Shown here in pieces: positions 17,263-27,224 of a stretch of DNA of 64,000 nucleotides. A model generated the notes under the pieces. It did no database searches and was not told the origin of the DNA. It was given only the letters and a program-made list of their open reading frames with translations. Source of the DNA: GWE2-51-13 sp942492825 (GTDB lineage: Bacteria > Bacillota_I > Bacilli_A > Erysipelotrichales > Erysipelotrichaceae). A program made the position numbers and the translations under genes. Numbering within the stretch: the stretch's first letter is position 1; every line of letters starts with the position of its first letter. Where the stretch lies: positions 1,426,001 through 1,490,000 of the forward strand of contig OW818635.1 of assembly GCA_942492825.1 (NCBI GenBank), read 5' to 3'.

Positions 17263-17290
17263 ATTATATGCAATGGGTAACGGATGTCAA
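17263..17290 (-). promoter_or_regulatory. Strong promoter of the ywiB-argS-rpoE operon
   Basis: Minus strand: consensus -35 TTGACA (17285-17290), 16-bp spacer, consensus -10 TATAAT (17263-17268), about 20 bp before the ywiB start. Confidence 0.85.
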
Positions 17291-17345
17291 GGGATAAACA
17301 AGAATTTGTCTTATCTAAAATTTAAGGATACGAGAAAACTCTATA

Positions 17346-17375
17346 CAAAAAGACAGGAATCCTTTATCTCCTGTC
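17346..17375 (-). terminator. Terminator downstream of the sigma-factor remnant
   Basis: GACAGGA (17352-17358) pairs with TCCTGTC (17369-17375), then TTTTT on the minus strand. It lies about 70 bp past the remnant's last stop, so the remnant was once an expressed unit. Confidence 0.75.
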
Positions 17376-17444
17376 CTCTAACGAACTCTACTAAACCGTA
17401 ACAATCCTCTTTTATCAAAACTTGTTTCTATTTTCTAAAATCTT

Positions 17445-17911
17445 TTAAAGGATACTGTCAATCGCATTATCGTTGATTTTGAATTTCGCCGCGATTTCCT
17501 TATAGCTGTATTCCTCGCTATGGCGATGTGAGATCAACAAACCGTCTTCACCCAGTTCTTCCTTAATCTCGTCGATACGGGAGAGATAAAAACTTAGGTG
17601 GCCATATAAGCAGGATCACAATGGTGATCCGTGTTGGCGATGGTGTCCATCAAGAGGACGTTCTCGTCTTCCGATACACTCATCGATAAAGAGAGCGAAT
17701 GGGAAAGAAGCGCAAAGGAAGAAGTGCGATAGCGACATAATAGAGAACGGACTTCCTGTTCGATGCAGATGCGGGTGAAATGGCCGAAGCTGGCGCCGAG
17801 GTTTTCACGGATATGGTAGGTGCTTTCAAGCAACGCGATGCATCCTTCCTGATAGAGATCGTCAAGGGACGAGATATGGGCGGATGCGGGTTGGCAAGAA
17901 TGGATGATCAC
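17445..17911 (-). pseudogene. Frameshifted sigma-70-family sigma factor remnant
   Basis: Two minus-strand frames together cover most of a small sigma factor. The first (from a GTG at 17911 to TAA at 17594) shows region 2: DDLYQEGCIALLESTYHI then SFGHFTRICIEQEVR. The second, shifted by -1 and ending with TAA at 17445-17447, contains IDEIKEELGEDGLLISHRH and the helix-turn-helix-like EEYSYKEIAAKFKINDNAI of region 4. The first ~20 residues expected before region 2 are missing, and the frame is open only after a TGA. A frameshift near 17600-17640 plus the missing start makes this a decayed gene unless frameshifting is programmed. Which sigma it was is unclear. Confidence 0.65.
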
Positions 17912-17982
17912 TCAGATAATTATTTCTCGAACTGATACAATCTAGAGTTTAAGTAACGATAACTTCGATAACTCTATATAAT

Positions 17983-18372
17983 TTAGTCACCAGAGATTCC
18001 ATTTCTTCTAACCGCATAGAAAAATGTGAGTAGAATTATTATTACCAAGATCTTAAATAAATCTTCAAAGTAAAGACTTCCAGATATCAAAAAAACATTT
18101 AAAAGCAGTCCAAAAATTGAATAACTCAACACAAAGAGTAAATAGATTAAATATTGGTATTTGTCTAATTTGTCAAGTTGTTTTAAAAGGAAAAGTTTCT
18201 GAAATAGATTTTGATTTTTGTCTTTCCATCTAAATCTTGCTGCGGACTTACTATATGTAACTCTTAAGTAATTATCAAACATGGCTGAAAAAACAACTAA
18301 TAAAATCGCAAACAAAGCTAGGACTGAAATATCGACAAAAACCACAAAAAATATCTTGCCAATAGTTTCCAT
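17983..18372 (-). CDS. Small membrane protein, candidate immunity protein of the orphan RHS tip
   Basis: A 129-residue protein with about four hydrophobic segments (IFFVVFVDISVLALFAILLVVF at the start; LIYLLFVLSYSIFGLLLNVFLI; FKILVIIILLTFFYAV at the end) and a basic, Lys-rich middle loop. It resembles no family I know. The ATG at 18370-18372 begins 1 bp after the stop of the orphan RHS cassette, and a GTG at 18384 would overlap it. Genes placed directly after an RHS tip normally encode its immunity protein, and the membrane location fits a pore-forming or envelope-acting toxin. DNA is distinctly AT-rich compared with the RHS core. Role inferred from position only. Confidence 0.55.
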   Translation of the reverse strand: METIGKIFFVVFVDISVLALFAILLVVFSAMFDNYLRVTYSKSAARFRWKDKNQNLFQKLFLLKQLDKLDKYQYLIYLLFVLSYSIFGLLLNVFLISGSLYFEDLFKILVIIILLTFFYAVRRNGISGD

Positions 18373-18373
18373 A

Positions 18374-20476
18374 TTATCTAACACTTATTGGCTTGAAGCC
18401 ATTAATTATATTTGACACTTTCATATTTTTTAACATTGGTTTGTATAAACGGGTGGTATACAAGTTTTTGGTTTGTGAGAAATAGTACTTTATTCCTTTT
18501 CTTGCAGTTTCCCAAGACTTCGAAAAGATTTTGCTAGTAAGATTTTCATTTAGTGTTTTAATATTAATCTTCGACTTAGCCATCATTCCATCTCCTCCTA
18601 ATATTCCAGTTGTTAATCCGAAAACACCGTCAATAATAACACTACTTGAATCAAAATTCTTAGTACCTTTGTTTTTTGCTATTTGTTGTAGGGAATTAGA
18701 AATCATTGACATTGCGGAACTTACAGCGGCTTGTCCTACAACTGGGATACCCGAAGCAGCCATAGCTCCACCTACGGCACCTGTGCAAAAATCTGAAAAT
18801 GTTTGAAGAACATTTACTTTTCCAGTCATTATTGCTTGAAATGTTACCGAGCTCACTGTACTCATGACAGCTCCAATTGACGCACCGATAACTAGATGCC
18901 AGAAGTTACCTTCATCATCTGTTCTGATAACAGGATTGTTGTCACAATAGGAGAACTGATTCTTATCTTGTATACCACCATGACTCTCTAAGAGAATTAA
19001 TGAATTATCCGCATTCAAGAATCTCCCCCATTGTGGATTGTAATAACGGCTCTGGAGATAGTAGAGTCCGGTTTCCGAGTCGTAGCGATATCCGCGATAA
19101 CGGTACGGATTCTTCGCACCGAGAGTCGAAGCCAATGAACCGGTGACGGTGAGCACTTCGCCCCAGGTAGAATACGTGTAGGCAACGACTTGAGTTCCAG
19201 CGCTGTTGATCAGTCCGACGATGTCGTTTTGCGCATTGCGGAGATAGGCATATTCCGTTCCGTTGAGTATCATCGAAACCAACTGGCCTTGCGTATCGTA
19301 GACGTAATAGATCGTGTCCGAACCCGTTTTCTCAAAAGTCACTTTGTCTCCGGATAACCGGTAGTCCGTTTTCACACCGTTGACGGTCTTGGAGGTGCGG
19401 ATCCCGTTTTCATTGTACGAATAATAGATTGCCAGTCCGGCCTTGTTGAAGGAAGTGAGTTTGCGTCCTTCCCATCCATACGTTCCACCGTCATAAGTCA
19501 AGGGATTGCCGATGACATCGTAGGTGATCGCTTTTCCGTTGAAGGAAGTCAACAGATCTTTCCAATTCGAATTGGTATAAGCGTAGGAAATCGTACTGAC
19601 CGGGGTCCCTAAGGTGCCGGTGGTATAGGCGTATTGGACCTTGCTGAGAAGATTGCCTCCCAGGTCATAGTTGTAAACAAAAGTTTTGTTGTCGCGTTGA
19701 TTGTTTTCGCGCACCACCTCGTTGAGCTCGTTATAGAGATATTGTATCGTGTTTGCCCCTTCGGTGATAGAGGTGATGTTGCCATTTGCGTCATACAGAT
19801 ACGAAATCGGCGTGCTGGTGCCGTTTTGAATGCTGCTGAGTTGGGTGCTGGTGCGTGTGGTGTCGGAGGGATGATCCTTGTAGGTGTAGGTGGTTGTATG
19901 CGTCGTCGAGTTCGTTGTCCAGGTCTTGGAAGTCAGCCGTCCCAACACATCGTAAAGATATCCAGTCGTGGTACTTGGATCACTTCCGAACTTAGGCGCC
20001 GTCACCAAGGTGGGGCGATTGTCTTTGTCGTAGGTATAAGATGTCGTGTAGGTCGTTCCATTGACGGTGTCGATGAAAGTCGAAGCATTGTTATTGGCAT
20101 CATACACGAAAGCCACCGAGTTCCCATCGGACTCCACGACCTTAACCAAACGGTTGGCGAAGTCGTAGACGTAACGGGTGCTCTTACCGTTCGAAACATC
20201 TGTGACCCGTCCCACCACGCCGTTGGCGTCATAATCGTAGGTCGTCCGCAGAGTTCCATCGATTTTCACGCCGGTGATGCGGTCAAAGGCATCAAACACA
20301 TATTCGACCGAATCCCCGTTGCCATAGACAAACGAGTCCAAGCGACTTGTACGGTCTTTGTAGGTATTGGTGATGAGATTTGTGGTCCCGACCTTGACCT
20401 GTGTGACGTTCCCAAACGTGTCATAAACGAAGGTATAGGCAAAACCGTTATGGGTGATCGTCTCGAGACGAAATAA
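18374..20476 (-). CDS. Orphan RHS/YD-repeat C-terminal tip cassette (no normal start)
   Basis: An open frame of about 700 codons with no ATG near its 5' end; the first usable codon is a TTG at 20341, without a ribosome binding site. From 20471 to about 19021 it is nearly identical to the end of the RHS repeat region of the main gene (YD repeats, YTYDKDNRPTLVT, then the core end RYRGYRYDSETGLYYLQSRYYNPQWGRF). After CDNNPVIRTDDEGN the sequence is new: a Gly/Ala-rich hydrophobic stretch and a basic tail (TARKGIKYYFSQTKNLYTTRLYKPMLK) of unknown toxin type. This is the layout of displaced Rhs/WapA tips, silent donors that can recombine into the full gene. A candidate immunity gene follows it directly. 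Confidence 0.75.
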   Translation of the reverse strand, partial: LFRLETITHNGFAYTFVYDTFGNVTQVKVGTTNLITNTYKDRTSRLDSFVYGNGDSVEYVFDAFDRITGVKIDGTLRTTYDYDANGVVGRVTDVSNGKSTRYVYDFANRLVKVVESDGNSVAFVYDANNNASTFIDTVNGTTYTTSYTYDKDNRPTLVTAPKFGSDPSTTTGYLYDVLGRLTSKTWTTNSTTHTTTYTYKDHPSDTTRTSTQLSSIQNGTSTPISYLYDANGNITSITEGANTIQYLYNELNEVVRENNQRDNKTFVYNYDLGGNLLSKVQYAYTTGTLGTPVSTISYAYTNSNWKDLLTSFNGKAITYDVIGNPLTYDGGTYGWEGRKLTSFNKAGLAIYYSYNENGIRTSKTVNGVKTDYRLSGDKVTFEKTGSDTIYYVYDTQGQLVSMILNGTEYAYLRNAQNDIVGLINSAGTQVVAYTYSTWGEVLTVTGSLASTLGAKNPYRYRGYRYDSETGLYYLQSRYYNPQWGRFLNADNSLILLESHGGIQDKNQFSYCDNNPVIRTDDEGNFWHLVIGASIGAVMSTVSSVTFQAIMTGKVNVLQTFSDFCTGAVGGAMAASGIPVVGQAAVSSAMSMISNSLQQIAKNKGTKNFDSSSVIIDGVFGLTTGILGGDGMMAKSKINIKTLNENLTSKIFSKSWETARKGIKYYFSQTKNLYTTRLYKPMLKNMKVSNIINGFKPISVR
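19021..20471 (-). repeat. RHS core repeat, copy in the orphan cassette
   Basis: Long near-identical copy of 21700-23135. Homology ends abruptly at 20471, where this copy continues with unrelated AT-rich bases. One 15-bp in-frame difference encodes five extra residues (GSDPS region). Confidence 0.85.
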
Positions 20477-20495
20477 TCATTTGGCAAGTAACAAG

Positions 20496-21017
20496 TCAAA
20501 AATTATATAAAACAAATTTATTAAGCAATTCCTCAATTATTTTGAGCCTTTCTTTCTCCAACTTCTCGGAACCCCAAAAACAAAAGATAATAGTCATAGT
20601 CAATATCAACAGAACAAATCCGTAACCATACTGAATATTCATTTCATTACCGAATAAGTTTTGATAAATTATGTTGAAAAGAAATATAGAATCCATTAAA
20701 TATATCGTCCATGGAATTAACTTAATCAGTACAAAATGGTCAAATCTGTATGAGTACTTAAACTCTAGTCTTAGTTTCTCAAAATCTTCAAAAACAATTA
20801 TTTTCATGAATTTGGCTATCTCATCTCTTCCGCCGCCATCACCCATAATGATTCTCTTCTTACTTCTTGCAGTTATGTAGAATACCTTATCTGATTTGCG
20901 AACTTCAATTTCCCACTCCTTCTTGTAATCTTTAAAATCCTTTCCAATCTTGAACATTCTTTTCTCAAATTGTTCAAAATTGACTTTATCCAAGACTATA
21001 TTTTTGCCGTTAACCAT
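20496..21017 (-). CDS. Candidate immunity protein of the main RHS toxin
   Basis: A 173-residue protein that starts at an ATG (21015-21017) behind GGAGATAAG, 14 bp after the stop of the main RHS gene. The first ~90 residues are soluble and charged; two hydrophobic segments follow (FVLIKLIPWTIYLMDSIFLFN and GFVLLILTMTIIFCFWG), then a charged Glu/Lys-rich end. No known family. Position right after the toxin tip, AT-rich DNA and membrane anchoring are what one expects of an immunity protein, but there is no direct proof. Only 24 bp separate its stop from the orphan cassette homology. Confidence 0.55.
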   Translation of the reverse strand: MVNGKNIVLDKVNFEQFEKRMFKIGKDFKDYKKEWEIEVRKSDKVFYITARSKKRIIMGDGGGRDEIAKFMKIIVFEDFEKLRLEFKYSYRFDHFVLIKLIPWTIYLMDSIFLFNIIYQNLFGNEMNIQYGYGFVLLILTMTIIFCFWGSEKLEKERLKIIEELLNKFVLYNF

Positions 21018-21031
21018 CTTATCTCCAATCT

Positions 21032-24000
21032 TTATGGTAAATATTGATAAGCTAAAATCCCACTTGAACTTCCAATACCACTATTAATCCCTACCTGCCA
21101 ACCATAGTCGACTAACATTTTATTACCCTGTTTCCAGAGATAATTCCCCGCATCATAAACCGCACGATTATTCCTAAATAGACCATTAATGATTTTTTTA
21201 AGGCCTTTATTTACAACAGCATCAGCTGATTTCTTTAATGCTGAAGTGCTTTTAAGCCTTATTAATCCTCCAACAGCGCCTGCAATTGCACCGCAAAATG
21301 CACTTTTTTGCAGCTCCTTTTTGTTGATTTGTCTTCCATTAATAACCTCGGTTGCTACATAAGTACCAACTCCCAATGCTGAATTAACTCCAATTGAAGT
21401 TGCTAACGAGATGGCGGTCCCACCAGGTATGAGTGCAGCTACTCCAGAAACTGCCCCAGATATAGCAGCAATAGCTGCTTGCTTCCAATCAATCTTATTT
21501 GTTGTTGCTGCCTGAGTCAGAACATCCGTAATTCCACTGATAAGTCCTCCGGCAAGTGCCGCTACACCTATCATACCCCATATATAACCGCCTTCATCTG
21601 TTCGATTAACAGGATTATTGTCGCAGTACGCGAAAGTGTTTTTATCAGATAAACTTGTAGGAGAAGCTGCAACAACAGATGCGTTGTCGGAATTTACAAA
21701 CCTCCCCCATTGTGGGTTGTAGTAGCGACTCTGAAGATAGTAGAGACCAGTTTCCGTGTCGTAGCGATATCCGCGATAACGGTACGGATTCTTCGCCCCG
21801 AGAGTCGATGCCAATGATCCGGTGACGGTGAGCACTTCGCCCCAGGTGGAATACGTGTAGGCAACGACTTGAGTTCCAGCGCTGTTGATCAGTCCGACGA
21901 TGTCGTTTTGCGCATTGCGGAGATAGGCATATTCCGTTCCGTTGAGGATCATTGAAATCAACTGGCCTTGGGTGTCGTAGACGTAATAGATCGTGTCCGA
22001 TCCGGTTTTCTCAAAAGTCACTTTGTCGCCGGATAACCGGTAGTCCGTTTTCACACCGTTAACGGTCTTGGAAGTGCGGATCCCATTTTCGTTGTAGGCA
22101 TAAGAAATCGCCAGTCCGGTCTTGTTGAAGGAAGTGAGTTTGCGTCCTTCCCATCCATACGTTCCACCGTCATAGGTCAGGGGATTGCCGATGACATCAT
22201 AGGTGATCGCTTTTCCGTTGAAGGAAGTCAGCAGGTCTTTCCAATTCGAATTGGTATAAGCGTAGGAAATCGTACTGACCGGGGTCCCTAAGGTGCCGGT
22301 GGTATAGGCGTACTGGACCTTGCTGAGAAGATTGCCTCCCAGGTCATAGTTGTAAACAAAAGTTTTGTTGTCGCGTTGATTGTTTTCCCGCACCACCTCG
22401 TTGAGCTCGTTATAGAGATATTGTATCGTGTTTGTCCCTTCGGTGATAGAGGTGATGTTGCCATTTGCGTCATACAGATATGAAATCGGAGTGCTGGTGC
22501 CGTTTTGAATGCTGCTGAGTTGGGTGCTGGTGCGCGAGGTGTCGGTGGGATGATCCTTGTAGGTGTAGGCAGTTGTATACGCCGTCGATCCCGAAGTCCA
22601 GGTCTTGGAAGTCAACCGTCCCAACACATCGTAAACGTATCCGGTCGTATTCGCCTTCGGTGAAGTTACCAAGGTCGGGCGATTGTCTTTGTCGTAGGTA
22701 TAAGATGTCGTGTAGGTCGTTCCATTGACGGTGTCAATGAAAGTCGAAGCATTGTTATTGGCATCATACCCGAAAGACACCGAATTTCCATCGGACTCCA
22801 CGACCTTGGCCAAGCGATTGGCGAAATCGTAGACATAGCGGGTGCTCTTCCCGGTCGAAACATCCGTGACCCGTCCAACAACACCGTTGGCGTCATAGTC
22901 ATAGGTCGTCCGCAGAGTTCCATCGATTTTCACGCCGGTGATGCGGTCAAAGCTATCAAACACATACTCGACCGAATCCCCGTTGCCATAGACAAACGAG
23001 TCCAAACGACTTGTACGGTCTTTGTAGGTATTGGTGATGAGATTTGTGGTCCCGACTTTGACCTGTGTGACGTTCCCGAACGTGTCATAAACGAAGGTAT
23101 AGGCAAAGTTGTTATGGGTGATCGTCTTGAGACGATCGTTTTCATAGGTGTAACTGTTGGAAACCGTTTGTCCACCTAGGGTTGTGGAAACCTGTTTCAG
23201 CGAATCATCCGAGTTGTATTGGTTGGTGACGGTATGAAGCAGCGGATCCGTGACGCTGTTGACCAATCCGTTGAGAGAGTTGATCGAATAAGTGACCGTG
23301 TTATCGAGCGCATCTTTCTTGGTAGCGACGTAATTCCCATCCGCTGTATACGTCGTACTGGTGGTGATCTTCTTGGTTCCACCCGCTCCGTCCCCGATCG
23401 TGGCTGAAGTCGCGTTTCCGTAGGTGTCATACGCAAAGGAATACTTTACAAGCTCCGCCGAACTTGCGCCGGTGATCTTGTGATTGGCATCATAGGTATA
23501 GGTGTAGTTGTTCCCTTTGGCGTCCGTGGCCAAGGTCAGATCGTTGTTGGTGTAGGCGAACGACGAGGTTTGCTTGGCCAAGTCCACGACCGAAATGACG
23601 TTGCCTTTGCTGTCGTAAGTATAGGACTGTCCGAACTCTTCCTTGAAGACCCCGATCCCGTCGAAGTAAGCCGTGTTGACATTGTAGGAGTACACCAAGA
23701 TGACTCCGACTCGGCTATAGGCTTTGTCCGCGATGGCGTTGAAACTCAGGAATTGCCATTCGCTGGTGTCGGTGTTGAAGTCTTTTGAGCGATACGTATA
23801 CGTCCCATCCGTATTGTCAAATCGCAGATACAGAGCGACCCGATTGCCTTTTCCCAGCGGCGCCGAAGCGGCTTTGGACCAGCCCGACACCACAAAGACA
23901 TCGTTGGCGGATCCGGATGCGTTGACAAACTGATAGGCTTGTTTGTTTTGATTGTAGGCGCCGATGATGCGCAATACGTCATTGTTGAGGGAAGTCGGCG

Positions 24001-26992
24001 GAAGATCGCTCGTTAAGGTCAGGATCTTATCGTTGACGTCCGTCCCGCCCCCAAAGGTCCAGGAAGTCGTCAGGTCCATGTTTCCGTTTTCAATGAGATT
24101 GTAGCGATTGGCGATGGTGCCTTCTTCCAGCTGGAGTGCATCGAAGAACGCGACGCCGATGGCGTTCTCGACGATCGGTCGGACGCGAACTTCGGTGGTC
24201 GCGGCATCGAGAGGTAAGGTAAAGGTCATCTCAAGGCGCTGCCAATCGAAAACTCCGGTCAGATACTTCGACTTTATCTCGACCCATGTCCCTGCCGCAT
24301 TCTTATAGGATGCGGATAGCAGGGCTCCGATGTTGGTTCCGGTGGCCATCGCAGTCGTTTTGACATACGCCGAGAAAGTATAGCTCTTCCCTTTGGTCAG
24401 TCCGGTCAAGGTCTGGGTGAAGTAGTGTCGGCCGATACTGTTGGTCTTATTGATGACCATGGACAGCGTCCCGATGTACTTCTGCGCGGCGGCGCCTCCG
24501 ATTGTTCCGGTCGATCCGCCTTCGCTCTCGATGACCCAACTTCCCGTGGTCTCATAACTGGTATTTACGAGATGGTTGACGACCGATTTCTGCAGTTTGG
24601 ACTCCAGCGCCATCGAATTCTTGACGCTTCCGGATTCGTTGTAGTTATAATACTGCGCATAACCGTCGGGATCCTGGATCGTGACGGTGTTCCCGGCGTT
24701 ATTGAAGGTGTAGATCGATTTGCGGTTATCGAAATCAGTGAAGAAGGTCGCGTTGTAGCCATAGGACAGATTCAACTCTTCGCCGGGATTTCCGCTATGG
24801 CTTTCACTGAACTTGATGACCCGGTACGGTTTCAGGGTGGAGTAACTGTACGTCAACTTGTACCCGTCGAAGTTGGTCGCGGTCAAGAGTTTGTATTGGT
24901 CTGTCCCCGACCCGTCATAGGTATAGGTAGACACTTTATTGTTGGCGGGAATCGCATCGAACACTTCCGTTACACTGGTCAGCTGCGTTCCGGTATAGGC
25001 GAAATTGGTGATTTTCCCGTCGACCGCCGTGATGCTTGTAAGCAGGTTGCTGGCATAGGTCAAGACCGTGCTGCGATTGGAAGCGTCTTTGATTTCGGTA
25101 AGCAAACTGCCGGTGTAGAGGAGCGTGATCTTCTGTCCGTCGCTGTTTTGGATCTCCGTCAGTTTTCCTGCCGAATTGAATTTCGAAAGGTTGCCTTGTG
25201 CATCCTTCAAGGTGTACGTGGTATCCGCGTTCTTCACCATCTCCAACTGCGTCCCGGCTTCATCCAGATATTTCTGCTGAGTCGCGTCATAGGCGAAGTA
25301 GTGCTTCGTTCCGTCCTCGTCGATCCAGAAGTGGTACGTCACTCCGCCAATCACTTGGGATCCGGCTTGTTGGGAATAGTTGAGCCGCCATCCGTTTCCG
25401 AAGTTCGTATTGGTGGCACGGTCATTGAGGTTGTAGACATGCGACACGCTGACCGGCATGCGGTTGCCTGTGCCGAAGGTGTCTTGCCGGATGAACACCA
25501 GGTTTCCGTTGGAATCGTTGGTATACCCTGTTCCAGCCCGTCCAACGTTTTGACTGTGATACGTCCAATAGGATTCCAACCCGTTATTGTTGACATAGAC
25601 CATCGTGACCACCGGTCGGTAGCTTTGATAGGTCGAACTGGTATCGGCGGAGTAGTACTCCTTATACCCATACCCTGCGATTTCATTGTTGTCCTTCAAC
25701 ATCAATCCATTATTGACGCCGGAGGAATACCACTCCTTGACGATCGAGGTGATGTTCCAGAGATAGGCTTGTGCTACGTTACTGTGTCCGACGACTTCGT
25801 AGTCTTCGATCTTCGGGTTGTAGGCAGGCTTATTGTTCCAAGTCAAGGTCGTCTCGGACCAACTCCCCGTCACCTTGTGGGCATTGACCTGGTAATCGTT
25901 CTGCGAGATCGAACCTGTGTTGGCCAGACTCATTTCCAGACTGGCATAGATGACCATGTCCGCGGCAGTCAGATGGGGCAAGGTAAAACGCAGGTAGGTC
26001 CGATGCGCTTCCCCGGTTTTCAAGATATAGCTATTATAGAAATTGGAGGACGGTAAGGTTTTGGTGACATGCGCGTCATCGATGTCCGCATAGGTGATCG
26101 GCGTCGTGACGGTCGGATCCACGACGACGGGATAGACCCGTTCGGGATCATTTAGCCATCCTTCATCCGGTCGGATCGTCAATTCCCACGAATCTCCAAC
26201 GTGTGTGAACGACGTTTCGATGGCTTGACTCTCTTCGCCCTTGGCATCCACCATCAAGAAACGTTCGAGTCGGAAGACAATGTTCCCTTCCGTATCCACT
26301 AAAGCGATCGTTCCGTCTTCTTGCTTCACAGGTGTCAAACCATTGAAGCGGAAGACTTGGGTAAAGGATCGCTCGGCATTCTTGGATTTCAAAATCAAAT
26401 TCTCTTTGACTTCATCCCCCTGCAAAACATATTCCAGATCTACGTCATTAAAGACATCAAGATATCGAACGGACGAGGTCAGATTCTCTACCGTCGTCAG
26501 ATCATTGTCCTTCTCCGCAGAAGGTTGAATTACTCGGATTGCTTTTTTTGCGATATTCTCAAATGTCCACGAAAGTCCGATGTCACCGAACTTCATGGAA
26601 ACCAGTTTGGTGGATTGCGAGTTCTTCGCCAAGCGGATCTTGATGCCTCCGCTCTTGTTCTCCACGACTTCGTTCTGTGATTCATCAATTGAGTTGATCA
26701 ACGTATTATCGATTTCTTTCCAACTTCCGTTCTCCTGATAATGGACGGAAACGGGATAGATCATCGCCATCGTACGAAAGTTATCGGTCAAAAAATGTTT
26801 GACATTGGCTTCCCGTTTTTCCAGGACTTCCGATACCGGCACATCCTGGGCGGGATCCACGGCTTCAGACTCCGTGATCACCGGATTCGGGACGACCGGC
26901 TCATTCTCAAGGGCGACGACCCGTTGCGTCAATGACGAAAAGAACAACGCGGAAACGATCGTTGCGACAAGAAACTGCCGTAATTATTTCAT
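21032..26992 (-). CDS. WapA-like RHS/YD-repeat polymorphic toxin with a TAA at codon 3
   Basis: A giant secreted RHS protein of about 1986 codons. The natural ATG (26990-26992) has a good GGGGGA site, but codon 3 is TAA (26984-26986). After it the same frame continues with a clear signal peptide (LRQFLVATIVSALFFSSL). The next conventional start, a TTG at 26947, would delete most of the signal and lacks a ribosome binding site. Domains in order: an N-terminal Gram-positive RHS leader region (~30-260), a DNRLRE/CBM96-like domain (AHRTYLRFTLP, ~270-440), YD repeats, two carbohydrate-binding-like modules near 800-1080, more YD repeats, the core end GRFVNSDN, and a variable tip of ~220 residues that is hydrophobic and Gly-rich with a basic end. 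Architecture as in Bacillus WapA, a contact-dependent competition toxin. The tip enzyme is not recognised. The candidate immunity gene follows. Confidence 0.85.
21700..23135 (-). repeat. RHS core repeat, copy in the main gene
   Basis: Partner of 19021-20471; same order and orientation. It gives homologous recombination a 1.4-kb track for swapping the two tips. Confidence 0.85.
26984..26986 (-). other. In-frame TAA at codon 3 of the RHS gene
   Basis: ATG AAA TAA TTA CGG on the minus strand. Restoring one T to A would give ATG AAA AAA, the usual Met-Lys-Lys start of a signal peptide. Confidence 0.85.
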
Positions 26993-27027
26993 AGAAATTC
27001 CCCCTGAGTCGTTCGACTCTTCACCTG

Positions 27028-27033
27028 AATTGT
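27028..27033 (-). promoter_or_regulatory. -10 element of the RHS gene
   Basis: TACAAT on the minus strand, 10 bp downstream of the poly-C tract and about 35 bp before the ATG. The tract occupies the -35 position. Between the -10 and the start a short hairpin (27005-27018, GAGTCG/CGACTC) lies next to the ribosome binding site. Confidence 0.55.
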
Positions 27034-27043
27034 AGAGCATATC

Positions 27044-27058
27044 AGGGGGGGGGGGGGG
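27044..27058. repeat. Homopolymer tract of 15 G (poly-C on the RHS coding strand)
   Basis: An uninterrupted run of 15 G. On the coding strand it lies between TTTTCCTTG and the -10 element of the RHS gene. A change in its length would change the spacing between the -10 and upstream promoter or activator sequences. Confidence 0.85.
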
Positions 27059-27224
27059 CAAGGAAAACTAATCACGAATATTCGACATTTAAGTCGATAT
27101 TTAAATTCTCGCATCAATTTGATTTTAATAATAGGTTTTAGAACGATATGAAACGATCTTATTGATGCATGTTTTCTTCATCTCAAAATGTCGTTTATGA
27201 TAGCGGATTTAAGTGTACCTCTCG

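Noticed and set aside
19021..23135. Duplicated RHS region considered as a mobile element
   Set aside because: No transposase, terminal inverted repeats or target duplications; explained by RHS tip displacement.
24425..26056. 543-codon open frame on the plus strand opposite the RHS gene
   Set aside because: It mirrors the RHS coding strand; composition is Arg/Val/Gly/Ile-rich and has no ribosome binding site or known motif. Antisense shadow of a GC-rich repeat gene.
27044..27058. The homopolymer as a pure sequencing artefact
   Set aside because: The exact length may be wrong, but a run this long cannot be created from nothing; its promoter position makes it worth keeping as a finding.
27059..27224. 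Small RNA or terminator after the nucleoside phosphorylase gene
   Set aside because: AT-rich with weak inverted repeats far apart and no T tract; not enough to call.
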